Positions 1 through 6,923 are shown, counted from the stretch's first letter. The stretch is 8,750 nucleotides of DNA from an uncultured Pseudomonadales bacterium (GCA_938048505.1 CALIUX010000240.1:1-8750), one strand, 5' to 3'. Made by a program: numbers and translations. Notes: a model not told the origin generated them from the letters alone.

Positions 1-600
1 ACATCAAACAACCTCGATCTATCGCTACGCAAGTTTGAAGGCAATATCGGCTTTGTTTTTAACGTCTTTTATAATCAAGTCGATAATTATTATGCGCTCA
101 TCAATACTGGCCTAACTACTGAAGATTTTAATATCGATTCGGAAGAAACATTCCCTGTTTATTTGTTTGAGCAGCATGATGCGACTCTTTCGGGTGTAGA
201 GGCCGAATTCGTATGGCAATTGCAACCGAATTTAAAATGGACTGTATGGGGTGACACGGTCAACGCTAAGCTGAAAGGCGGCGAATATATTCCTAGAACC
301 TCGCCTACACGTCTAAGCACACAGCTTAACTTTAACCAAGGGCCTTGGTCAGCTGAAGCAAGTGTTACGCGCTACTTCAAGCAAAGTAATATTGCTGAAA
401 ATGAAACGCCTACAGAAGGTTACTCATTGCTTGATGCAAGAGTCTCTTATGATTTGCCTGTAACGAGCTACGATGCAAACTTATACCTTGCTGCAGACAA
501 CCTCACAAACGAAGAAGCGCGCGTTCACACGTCGTTTTTGAAAGATCAAGCACCCTTGCCAGGACGCAATATTAAATTGGGTGCGCAGCTGTCTTTTTAG
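1..600 (+). CDS. TonB-dependent receptor, C-terminal part (5' end outside window)
   Basis: The frame is open from base 1 to a TAG at 598-600, giving 199 residues of a gene that begins upstream of the window. The segment alternates polar and aromatic residues in the way of outer-membrane beta-strands (for example FVFNVFYNQVDNYY near the start and WSAEASVTRYF further on). It carries the late motif LYLAADNLTNEEAR, typical of the last strands of TonB-dependent receptors, then PLPGRNIKLGAQLSF, ending in the terminal phenylalanine expected of a beta-barrel assembly signal. Full-length receptors of this family usually have 700-1000 residues, so the plug and most of the barrel are missing. The family imports siderophores, vitamins or oligosaccharides across the outer membrane using TonB energy. 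The convergent GH50 gene makes an oligosaccharide substrate plausible, but that is inference. An in-frame TTG at 163 is internal and not the start. Confidence 0.9.
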   Translation, partial: TSNNLDLSLRKFEGNIGFVFNVFYNQVDNYYALINTGLTTEDFNIDSEETFPVYLFEQHDATLSGVEAEFVWQLQPNLKWTVWGDTVNAKLKGGEYIPRTSPTRLSTQLNFNQGPWSAEASVTRYFKQSNIAENETPTEGYSLLDARVSYDLPVTSYDANLYLAADNLTNEEARVHTSFLKDQAPLPGRNIKLGAQLSF

Positions 601-609
601 TTTTCCTCC

Positions 610-654
610 CCACTAAAATGCTGCCATCAGAGGCGGCATTTTAGTGGTTCTTTC
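610..654 (+). terminator. Strong rho-independent-type terminator after the TonB receptor
   Basis: A 16-bp stem pairs 610-625 (CCACTAAAATGCTGCC) with 632-647, with a single G-U wobble and a 6-base loop (ATCAGA). It starts 9 bases after the receptor stop codon and is followed by the T-rich TTCTTTCC. The T tract is interrupted by C, so it is not a textbook tail. On the minus strand the hairpin lies downstream of the GH50 stop codon but is followed by GGGAGGAAAA, so it is a poorer terminator in that direction, although it could still act as an mRNA-protecting hairpin for the convergent gene. Confidence 0.8.
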
Positions 655-692
655 CGTACAGATTTCAAACTCCCCTACCCGATTAAAGCAGT

Positions 693-2951
693 CTAATTTG
701 AGCGTTTATGCATATCTTCATCTTCTTGCATGGAGTTGATTTTGCTAGATTTTTTAGGCTGTATGATTTGACCATTTTCTGCCGCAGTACTACGGAAATC
801 ATACATGCGATGCCCAAGCGCCTGAACATGCTTTATTAACTCTGGGAAAGGCTTATCGGCAAGATCCACAATACCGACGTTATAGTTTTCACCATCGCCA
901 CGCCCTGTAGGTGGTTGCTCTCCATATTGAAACCAGTGCGTGCCCACGATGTACGGGTTAAGCAGAGCACTTTCTACATAATCAGTATAGAGCTCTCCAC
1001 GATGCGGTTGACTGAAGGCCTCAACAATGCCCAAGTGCAACGCACCGCGATCTAAAGAGCCAAAGTGAAACTCGCCAATCATAATTGGCTTATCTACGCC
1101 TTCAGGCAAGCCAACATTTGTAAGTTTATATTGGTACTTATTCATACTGATCACATCGGTGTACTTCGCCGCAGTTCGAATAACCGTATCGCTGTTAGCC
1201 CAAGCCAAGCGACAGCCTAAATACATGATGTTCGGCGCAACGGCTTTCATTTCTTCACGTACCGTCGAGAAGTACGTTTCAACAATCTTTTTGTAAAACA
1301 GACTCAAATCATCCCATGCTTTGACTTTATTGGGCGCATTAGTCGATTCAAGTAAAGCATTCCACGAAGCATGCGTGGTGCCCCAAACGCTATTTAATGC
1401 GTTGATGGTAGTATATTTTGCTTTAAGGTCAGCCAAGAATACCTTTTTAGCGGGTTGCTCTGCTGGGCTTTCAAGAGTTGCTACAGCAAGTGACCCTTCC
1501 GCCCCCCAGGAAAGCTCATTCTCAATGAAAAAGCCGATACAAAATGGATCATCTACCGCATGCTGACGGTCAGAAAGTGCTAATTTAAGCTGCTTACGAA
1601 AACTTGGATCAAATACATCATGGAATTTACCCCAATACCCTTTTGATGCTTCGATTTTTTTTGTGCCATTCACCCAAACTGTTTCGGTATAGGGTGTTAT
1701 GCCATCTTCACAGAGCTGCCTGTCTGATGCCACACCAAGGGTATTCATTCCCCAGCTACGTAAGCGAGCATGTGCAACGCGATCAAAGCTTTGCTTCCAA
1801 TTCTTGCCATATTTCTGGTAAAGGTTTGAGGCGGTAAAGTTATAGGTTTCACGCTCAGCAAGTGTTTTATAATAGCCATGCGATGCGCGCCCTGCTTTAG
1901 AGTAAAACGCACCGTAAGGTGTATCTTTTTCAGGTAACCATTCAAAATAATCCTCACGGTCTGTCGTACCAGTTATTGCCGTACCAGGAAAGACCACACC
2001 AACTCCGTGAGACCAAAATAAACGCCCTTCTGGATCAACAAGCCACCATACGCCATTGTATTTTTCTGTTCTAAAATGACCCGTTGCTTTGCGCTTAGGG
2101 CCATCCTTCCAGCCGCCATACTGGTTGAAGTGGCGTGGGCCAGGATTAGTGGCTAATTCACGATCTTCTTCAGCTGCCTGCTGACGTAAGTCATCGACAG
2201 AAAGCGTTTTACCTGGCCAGTGAGCATGTTTGTACTGACCAAAACGGTCAACAAACGGGAGAAAGCCTTCTGACTCAACCCAACGCACAGGATTTGTCGC
2301 ACGAACATTATCGATAATCAGTTTGTGCTCGTTTTCAGGGTAGTTAATAGAAATTTTGACTTGGTCAATTGCGCTCAAATCGGACTTCGCTTGACCCGGC
2401 GCAGCGCGCATAGCTAAAAGGTCGAGTGATTTCGAAAAGCGCCAAGGCGTTGTAACAATATCGTCGGCAACTGTTTTTGTCTGCCCAGGAGCGAGATCAA
2501 AACGAATCTCCATTTGCCAAGCTTCCATGCTGTCTTCAGGGTCACCGACTTTAAAAATGATACGAGCGGGGTGTTCGCCAGCGTTGGTAATGTCCATTTT
2601 CACATGGTAGTAAGGGTTTAGATCCCAGCTACCTTTGGGCTTCTTTATCGTCACACTCGGTGAGCCTGAACGCAAGCCTGTTTCAAGAAGGAGTTTTTGC
2701 GAGCCTTTGCCCTGTAAACCCACTCCGTTAACAAAGCTCACCTTGGCATCATTAGTCTGCATCGACTCTAGTCCAAAGCCATCTTCAAAATCAAAAAGCA
2801 TCAGACTATCAGGGACCTTTGATTGAACCGCAGCATGGCTTTTTTGCGCAAAAGCATTAGTCGTGAATTGCAAACTGACACACAGCATCAAAGCAACAAA
2901 AATAGTGGTCGCCCTGAAGTAAGAAATATATTTCATAAAAAAGCCACTCAT
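693..2951 (-). CDS. Secreted GH50 family glycoside hydrolase (beta-agarase-like) with N-terminal CBM-like domain
   Basis: This 752-residue protein matches the GH50 beta-agarase pattern, whose characterised members release neoagaro-oligosaccharides from agarose. The N-terminus has basic residues, a hydrophobic core (TTIFVALMLCVSL) and the cleavage motif AFA|Q at residues 33-36, so it is exported by signal peptidase I. Residues about 48-220 form a beta-rich module (starting MLFDFEDGFG) like the carbohydrate-binding-like domain of GH50 enzymes. The catalytic region runs from about 230 (DRFGQYKHAHWPGKT) to 720. Landmarks are WWLVDPEGRLFWSHG at 302-316, LRSWGMNT at 397-404, the acid/base motif FFIENELSWG with N478-E479, and the nucleophile motif KPIMIGEFHFG with E627. 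It ends with THWFQYG and a charged 30-residue tail outside the conserved fold. The ATG at 2936 (residue 6) may be the true start: GAGTGG precedes it by 7 bases, while the ATG at 2951 has no Shine-Dalgarno sequence. Exact substrate is not proven; the family call is firm. Confidence 0.9.
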   Translation of the reverse strand: MSGFFMKYISYFRATTIFVALMLCVSLQFTTNAFAQKSHAAVQSKVPDSLMLFDFEDGFGLESMQTNDAKVSFVNGVGLQGKGSQKLLLETGLRSGSPSVTIKKPKGSWDLNPYYHVKMDITNAGEHPARIIFKVGDPEDSMEAWQMEIRFDLAPGQTKTVADDIVTTPWRFSKSLDLLAMRAAPGQAKSDLSAIDQVKISINYPENEHKLIIDNVRATNPVRWVESEGFLPFVDRFGQYKHAHWPGKTLSVDDLRQQAAEEDRELATNPGPRHFNQYGGWKDGPKRKATGHFRTEKYNGVWWLVDPEGRLFWSHGVGVVFPGTAITGTTDREDYFEWLPEKDTPYGAFYSKAGRASHGYYKTLAERETYNFTASNLYQKYGKNWKQSFDRVAHARLRSWGMNTLGVASDRQLCEDGITPYTETVWVNGTKKIEASKGYWGKFHDVFDPSFRKQLKLALSDRQHAVDDPFCIGFFIENELSWGAEGSLAVATLESPAEQPAKKVFLADLKAKYTTINALNSVWGTTHASWNALLESTNAPNKVKAWDDLSLFYKKIVETYFSTVREEMKAVAPNIMYLGCRLAWANSDTVIRTAAKYTDVISMNKYQYKLTNVGLPEGVDKPIMIGEFHFGSLDRGALHLGIVEAFSQPHRGELYTDYVESALLNPYIVGTHWFQYGEQPPTGRGDGENYNVGIVDLADKPFPELIKHVQALGHRMYDFRSTAAENGQIIQPKKSSKINSMQEDEDMHKRSN

Positions 2952-2964
2952 AAAATGGGTTGAT

Positions 2965-2980
2965 ATGACAAGAAAGTCAT
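2965..2980. promoter_or_regulatory. Inverted repeat upstream of the GH50 start (possible operator)
   Basis: ATGAC (2965-2969) and GTCAT (2976-2980) form a perfect 5-bp inverted repeat around AAGAAA, ending about 13 bases before the upstream GH50 ATG and about 28 before the internal one. Its position in the 5' region of a catabolic enzyme suits a dimeric repressor operator or a small mRNA hairpin. The arms are short, so chance cannot be excluded, and I do not recognise the half-site as belonging to a specific regulator family. Confidence 0.3.
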
Positions 2981-3023
2981 TCGGAATATAAAAACGCCTC
3001 GTTATTTTTTATTCATGGCGAAT

Positions 3024-3301
3024 TTAATAATGCACAGCGATACCGGCAAAGAACATGCCAAGCCATATAGCTCCTTTATATGCGGCTTTCAGCTTTAGTA
3101 GCTTATTTTGGATTGAGCCAAAACGCTTATAGTGTTCATCAGTGATACACTTGTGTTCGTCTTCGAACAGTATATTTTCAAAATAGACTAATTCACATAA
3201 TTGCTAGTTACAAAAGCTGCAACGTAGTGAAGATCGTCCTGCCGAGTAAATTTACCAAGAAAAATATAGCGCAATACAGGGCCGCCAAATACTACTGGAC
3301 G
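3024..3301 (-). pseudogene. Possible decayed gene with membrane-spanning C-terminus
   Basis: The minus strand from 3203 down to a TAA at 3024-3026 is open for 59 codons without an ATG, GTG or TTG start. It translates to a coding-like tail: a charged segment (FEDEHKCITDEHYKRFGS), a basic helix (IQNKLLKLKAAYKGA) and a hydrophobic end (IWLGMFFAGIAVHY). Just upstream, another frame (3191-3301) is open and contains GKFTRQDDLHYVAAFVTSNY, stopping at 3188-3190 where the first frame has already opened. This pattern fits a small membrane-protein gene broken by a frameshift and with its 5' end lost. I do not recognise the family. Chance open frames in AT-rich DNA are the alternative. Confidence 0.3.
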
Positions 3302-3378
3302 TCAAAAAGACTAGAACTGAAAGGTTTGAGCACTAAGTTCGTGCAAGCAGACAAAGCGACTATCTATCAGGTCGAACT

Positions 3379-3771
3379 TCAACCATCACACTCAAAAGTA
3401 TTAAGATAATCTTTTGCATATTTAAATGCCTCATTCAAACTGGGCAATAGCTTTTCAACCTCATAGCACACTGGATCAGGCTCACCATTAGAGCGCGACA
3501 AATCTTCTATTGAGCTTGCAATTGAAGATAAGCCTGACATACCCATACTGGCACTAGACGATTTAAGTGGGTGCGCTGCAGACATAATTAGTGCTTTATC
3601 TAAAGACAAAACGCCTTTTTTTATTGTTTTAATATAATCATCACAATCCTCTAAATATTCAATAATCATTACACTAAAGCTTGCTTGTAAGATCTGCTTT
3701 GTCTCTTCAAGCATTGCCACATCCACCTGCTTTGTATCGATATTACTGAGAGAACTCATATTCAACCCCAT
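3379..3771 (-). CDS. Histidine phosphotransfer (Hpt) domain protein
   Basis: A 130-residue, all-helical protein consisting of one Hpt domain. Residues 65-77 carry the signature AAHPLKSSSASMG, in which H67 is the phosphorylated histidine and the K70 and small residues that follow match the HxLKSxSxxxG consensus. Hpt proteins shuttle phosphoryl groups between a hybrid kinase receiver and a final response regulator in the cytoplasm. The gene begins 13 bases after the stop of the hybrid kinase on the same strand, so the two are almost certainly co-transcribed. The kinase itself has no Hpt domain, so this protein supplies the missing step. The ATG at 3759 (residue 5) is the likelier start: GGGG lies 6 bases ahead of it, whereas the ATG at 3771 has no visible Shine-Dalgarno sequence. 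The domain is intact and of normal length. Confidence 0.9.
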   Translation of the reverse strand: MGLNMSSLSNIDTKQVDVAMLEETKQILQASFSVMIIEYLEDCDDYIKTIKKGVLSLDKALIMSAAHPLKSSSASMGMSGLSSIASSIEDLSRSNGEPDPVCYEVEKLLPSLNEAFKYAKDYLNTFECDG

Positions 3772-3784
3772 TCATATAATAGGT

Positions 3785-6508
3785 TTAGATCCACTTAGAG
3801 AGCGTTTTAATAAGCGTATCTTTATCAAAAGGCTTGGTTATGCAATCATTCATTCCCGACTCTATACATCGCTTTATTTCAGATTCTGTTGCGCATGCCG
3901 TCAAAGCGATGATGGGAATGTCTTTTTTGTGGGTTTCTTTGTGATTTCGTCTAATTATTTCAGTAGCTTCAAAGCCATCCATATTGGGCATCTGGCAATC
4001 CATTAGCACCATGTCATACGCGCTATGAGAAAAGCTTTCAACCGCCTCTACCCCATCACAAGCAAAGTCAATTGAAAAGCCTATACTTAAAAGGTTTTCT
4101 TTAGCAATTGCTCGATTAATACGATTATCTTCCACGAGCAGGCAATGCCTACCTTCAAACTGAATGTTATTGTTTTCATACTTAGATTCAGAAATTGCAG
4201 CATTCAACGACTGCAAGATATCTTGCTCTTGCATATCTAAAGACAATGACAAATCAAAGCCTTCTTTTGAGACGATATGTGATTTTTCATCAAAAAAACA
4301 AACAAAAGGAATGTATTTCTTATCACCTCTTGACATGCCATACAGTGATTTTCGGCAAAAACTATGCACCATAGAATTTTTGTAATCAAAAGAAAATAAC
4401 ACCGCATCCGCTTGAAGCAACATATTCTTATCGCTAAAAAAGTAGTCATCCCTGATTGCATTCACTACACAGCCAGCCCCTTCTAAAATAAAGCTTAAGC
4501 CATTCATAGTGCTGCTTGAGTAAAAAACAATAATATTTTTACCCTTCAAAGAAACTGCATCTTCTGCTCTTTTATTCAAGGTCAGGATATCTTCTCTGGG
4601 AATATAAGAGCGATACTGGCCTTGATCAATTTTTAACTTAACGAGACAAACAGTATTAACGAGTTCTTTCTTTTTAATGGGTTTTTTTATACATGCCGAC
4701 AACCCCAACTTTTCAAAGGAACGCTCCCTCAGATCAACATCTGCTGAGCTCAATACTATAAATGCACTATCACTAGAAAAAGTATTATTGGCTAATGATT
4801 GAAATAAGTATTTACCCTCACCATCCTTCAGGTCAGCATCAAAAATAATCATGTCATAGGGTTTACCCTTGTCATAAGCTGACTTAACCCTACCCTCTAC
4901 TTCACTTGGCACATTGCAAGGTGTGCAGGTAATGCCAATAGCACTGAGTTGCTCATACAACAATAGTGTGTTGGCGGGAAACGCATCTGCTACGAGGGCT
5001 CTAAGATCTGAAAAATGACCGTCGTCAAGAAGACTTTTTGTCTTTTGTGTTTTTTCAGATTGACCCTCTTCTAAAATCAAATTAAATCCAAATTGTGCTC
5101 CACGCCCCTGCATACTATTGACTTCAAGCTCTCCTCCCATCAAATTAATCAGCCGCTTAGCAATGGCAAGACCTAGACCCGTCCCACCGTATTTTCTTGA
5201 TGTTGAAGATTCTGCCTGAGCAAAACTCTCAAATATTTTCCCTCTCACCTCATCTGCGATACCTATTCCCGTATCTTCTATTAAGCAATAGAACCCAACT
5301 CGGCCATTATCATTCTGAGATGACCTATCCTCCATAATTGTGGCCATGACATACCCTTCATCTGTAAATTTTATGGCATTACCAAGGAGGTTGATAAACA
5401 CTTGACGCACTCTAACAGGATCACCCATATAATGCCGCCCAAGACAGGGCATATAGCGCACAATCAACTCGAGATGCTTTTCACGCGCCTTAACTGACAA
5501 CATTTCTGCCACATCATCTATCACATCAGAAAAATCAAATGTAACATGCTCGAGTGTCAGCTTATTTGCTTCTATTTTAGAAAAATCGAGAATGTCATTA
5601 ATAATTTTTAACAATAAGTTAGATGAGGTTAAAATATTATCGGCGTAACGCTCTTGCTTAGCATTTAGGCGTGTTTCTAGCAGAATTTGAGTCATGCCAA
5701 TGACGCCATTCATTGGTGTTCTAATCTCATGACTCATTGTGGCTAAAAAATCGCCTTTTGATTTGTTAGAAAGATCCGCCTTTCTCTTTTCATTTTCCGC
5801 CTTTTCTTTTTCCTTTATTAAAGCTTGTGATTGACGCTCAACTTCGGCAAGAATTTTTTCAATACAGCAAGAAAGGCGCTCCACCTCATTATCTTTGCTG
5901 CCACAATATTGAAGCAAGTGATCTAACTGAATGCTTAACGACTCTTCCGCCGCCCTATTAAGCAAGCGAAAACTTTTTCCAAGAGGTAGAAATATGGATT
6001 TTTTTAATGCAACAAAAAAAGCATCAAAACAAAAAAACAAAAAAACAAATACAAAAACAGATAAGATCACCAACATCCAATATAATGTTTTTTTAGATGA
6101 CTGAAAAACAAGAAGATATCGCCCTACTTTTTTATCAATGAAAAAACCTCTATGATTCAACAAGCCCCCATCTTCGAGTTGTCGCTCACCACACTTCAAA
6201 CTTTCGCGATGAAAAAATGTGTGTTTCAAGTGGGCGCCATCATACAAACAAATTAAAGAGAGCTGATCAAACTGGGAAAAATAATCACGCATATGGCGAC
6301 CTTTAACATGAAGTTCTTTAGTCTCAAGATTGCTAAAAAGAACTGAATTACTTGAAATAGAATCAAGATAGCCGGATATTCTTTCAAAACCAGGATTTAC
6401 AGGCGGATATAAAGTCTTATACAAAAAAGCTTGCATTAAAATGAAGGCAATCAAGAATATGACGGCAATACCATACCTTATGGTGCGTATTTTACTCGAA
6501 ACTGTAAT
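3785..6508 (-). CDS. Membrane hybrid histidine kinase with one intact and two degenerate receiver domains
   Basis: Residue numbers count from the in-frame TTG at 6454 (889 residues). After a first membrane segment comes a periplasmic sensor of about 100 residues with no recognised fold, then a second membrane segment (about 123-150), a HAMP-like linker and a charged coiled coil (200-230). HisKA has H242 in MSHEIRTPMNG; HATPase_c has N355 and N359, the G1 box DTGIGIA (394-400) and G2 box GGTGLGLAI (423-431). Receiver 1 (about 484-604) keeps D539 and the K-P pair at 591-592 but only D490 of the acidic pair. A second receiver-like region (about 637-757) lacks the acidic pocket. The last receiver (about 768-889) is intact: E775-D776, D819, T852, K874. 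This is BarA/TorS-like, autophosphorylating H242 and passing phosphate to D819, then to the Hpt protein. The frame extends upstream of the TTG to a TAA at 6512-6514, adding basic residues and the first half of the first membrane segment, so I place the start at ATT 6506-6508; this start is uncertain. Confidence 0.88.
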   Translation of the reverse strand: MTVSSKIRTIRYGIAVIFLIAFILMQAFLYKTLYPPVNPGFERISGYLDSISSNSVLFSNLETKELHVKGRHMRDYFSQFDQLSLICLYDGAHLKHTFFHRESLKCGERQLEDGGLLNHRGFFIDKKVGRYLLVFQSSKKTLYWMLVILSVFVFVFLFFCFDAFFVALKKSIFLPLGKSFRLLNRAAEESLSIQLDHLLQYCGSKDNEVERLSCCIEKILAEVERQSQALIKEKEKAENEKRKADLSNKSKGDFLATMSHEIRTPMNGVIGMTQILLETRLNAKQERYADNILTSSNLLLKIINDILDFSKIEANKLTLEHVTFDFSDVIDDVAEMLSVKAREKHLELIVRYMPCLGRHYMGDPVRVRQVFINLLGNAIKFTDEGYVMATIMEDRSSQNDNGRVGFYCLIEDTGIGIADEVRGKIFESFAQAESSTSRKYGGTGLGLAIAKRLINLMGGELEVNSMQGRGAQFGFNLILEEGQSEKTQKTKSLLDDGHFSDLRALVADAFPANTLLLYEQLSAIGITCTPCNVPSEVEGRVKSAYDKGKPYDMIIFDADLKDGEGKYLFQSLANNTFSSDSAFIVLSSADVDLRERSFEKLGLSACIKKPIKKKELVNTVCLVKLKIDQGQYRSYIPREDILTLNKRAEDAVSLKGKNIIVFYSSSTMNGLSFILEGAGCVVNAIRDDYFFSDKNMLLQADAVLFSFDYKNSMVHSFCRKSLYGMSRGDKKYIPFVCFFDEKSHIVSKEGFDLSLSLDMQEQDILQSLNAAISESKYENNNIQFEGRHCLLVEDNRINRAIAKENLLSIGFSIDFACDGVEAVESFSHSAYDMVLMDCQMPNMDGFEATEIIRRNHKETHKKDIPIIALTACATESEIKRCIESGMNDCITKPFDKDTLIKTLSKWI

Positions 6509-6653
6509 AACTTAACCCCTCAAGAGCCGACATCAGCATCGAACCCAAAAACACAATAGGCCTTAAATAACACTCAGAAGTGCAAGAGCTGAAAGCCAAA
6601 GCCAGAAATAAGAACAAGGACAAATATAAGGCTAGACCAGCAGTAACCAGCAT
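6492..6653 (-). CDS. Doubtful 53-codon hydrophobic ORF overlapping the kinase start
   Basis: An ATG at 6651-6653 opens a frame of 53 codons ending in TAA at 6492-6494, out of frame with the kinase and overlapping its proposed start by 17 bases. The product begins with a membrane-like stretch (LVTAGLALYLSLFLFLALAF) and ends SALEGLSYYSFE. An in-frame ATG also occurs at 6537-6539. No convincing Shine-Dalgarno sequence precedes the first ATG. It could be a small membrane or leader peptide coupled to the kinase, or the true kinase N-terminus separated by one indel. It could also be chance, because the minus strand here is pyrimidine-rich and such DNA encodes hydrophobic residues in any frame. Confidence 0.2.
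   Translation of the reverse strand: MLVTAGLALYLSLFLFLALAFSSCTSECYLRPIVFLGSMLMSALEGLSYYSFE
6516..6521 (-). promoter_or_regulatory. Shine-Dalgarno sequence supporting an ATT start for the kinase
   Basis: GAGGGG on the minus strand lies 7 bases ahead of the in-frame ATT at 6506-6508, an ideal spacing. The TTG at 6454 has no comparable sequence close by; the nearest purine-rich stretch, AAGG in ATAAGG, is about 20 bases upstream. A TAA at 6512-6514 closes the frame right after this site, so the start must lie downstream of it. ATT is a rare but real bacterial start codon (infC is the known case). Confidence 0.45.
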
Positions 6654-6692
6654 TCAACGCTAACACTTCGCATAACGATTCACACCAAAATC

Positions 6693-6706
6693 TAATTTCG
6701 AAATTA
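6693..6706. repeat. 14-bp perfect palindrome (possible operator)
   Basis: TAATTTCGAAATTA is a perfect palindrome near the middle of the divergent region, about 185 bases upstream of the kinase start and about 250 upstream of the regulator ATG. Symmetric AT-rich sites of this size are typical of dimeric helix-turn-helix regulators. Because the surrounding DNA is AT-rich the chance expectation is not negligible. Confidence 0.35.
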
Positions 6707-6780
6707 TTCTAAAAGCACAACATTAATAACTAATAACAATTAAATAAAGAAAAGTCAGGCTTTAAATAGCATTTAGAAAT

Positions 6781-6826
6781 AAAAAAAAACCTGATATTGA
6801 CAATGCTTTTAAGGCTCTACTATTTA
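6781..6826 (+). promoter_or_regulatory. Sigma70-like promoter for the response regulator, with A-tract
   Basis: A perfect -35 hexamer TTGACA lies at 6797-6802. The best -10 candidates are TATTTA at 6821-6826 (18-base spacer, three of six matches) or TACTAT at 6818-6823 (15-base spacer, four of six). A run of nine A at 6781-6789 directly upstream resembles an UP element. Transcription would start near 6830-6835 and give a leader of about 120 bases containing the inverted repeat at 6872-6923. The -10 assignment is weak. Confidence 0.45.
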
Positions 6827-6871
6827 TTACGCTCCCAAGACTATTATTAGCTACACTATTCTTATGTAAGC

Positions 6872-6923
6872 TGTCTTATGCTGACCGAATACAAACAGAC
6901 CATCTGTAGTTAAGCATAAGACA
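6872..6923 (+). repeat. Nested inverted repeat in the response-regulator leader
   Basis: TGTCTTATGCT (6872-6882) and AGCATAAGACA (6913-6923) are perfect 11-bp inverted arms. Inside the 30-base loop a second hairpin pairs ACAGA (6895-6899) with TCTGT (6903-6907) around CCA. A further CTTATG at 6861-6866 repeats part of the left arm directly. The element ends 31 bases before the regulator ATG. No T tract follows on either strand, so it is not an intrinsic terminator; an operator for a dimeric regulator or a structured mRNA leader are the likely roles. Confidence 0.55.

Larger units (their letters stand above)
2952..3378. other. Gene-free stretch between GH50 and Hpt genes
   Basis: These 427 bases have no intact recognisable gene. 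The left part must hold the GH50 promoter (minus strand): an AT-rich TATATT occurs at 2985-2990 but no convincing -35 box stands at the right distance. The right part contains frame-broken coding-like pieces on the minus strand, described as a possible pseudogene, and on the plus strand a 60-codon frame starting with GTG at 3227 that I could not assign to any family. Confidence 0.6.

Noticed and set aside
1321..2826. Several 60-80 codon ORFs inside the GH50 gene on both strands
   Set aside because: They lie wholly within a gene with clear family motifs and show no domain-like sequence of their own.
2880..2885. LMLC in the GH50 signal peptide as a lipoprotein lipobox
   Set aside because: The residue before the cysteine is leucine rather than glycine, alanine or serine, and a standard AFA|Q signal peptidase I site follows.
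2990..3020. Terminator-like CGCC...GGCG followed by TTTTT on the minus strand ahead of GH50
   Set aside because: Only four base pairs with an 18-base loop, too weak to call.
3227..3409. 60-codon plus-strand ORF with a GTG start (KIVLPSKFTKKNIAQYRAAKYYW...)
   Set aside because: No Shine-Dalgarno sequence, no recognised family, and it runs 31 bases into the 3' end of the well-supported Hpt gene. The frame is in fact open from 3146 without a better start, which suggests chance or gene debris.
4164..4461. Short ORFs on both strands inside the hybrid kinase
   Set aside because: They overlap the second degenerate receiver region of an intact long frame and show no independent coding signal.
6580..6660. 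Plus-strand frame with Lys/Ala-rich residues (LKAKARNKNKDKYKA)
   Set aside because: Only about 27 codons from a GTG, no ribosome binding site, in a purine-rich segment where such a composition is expected by chance.
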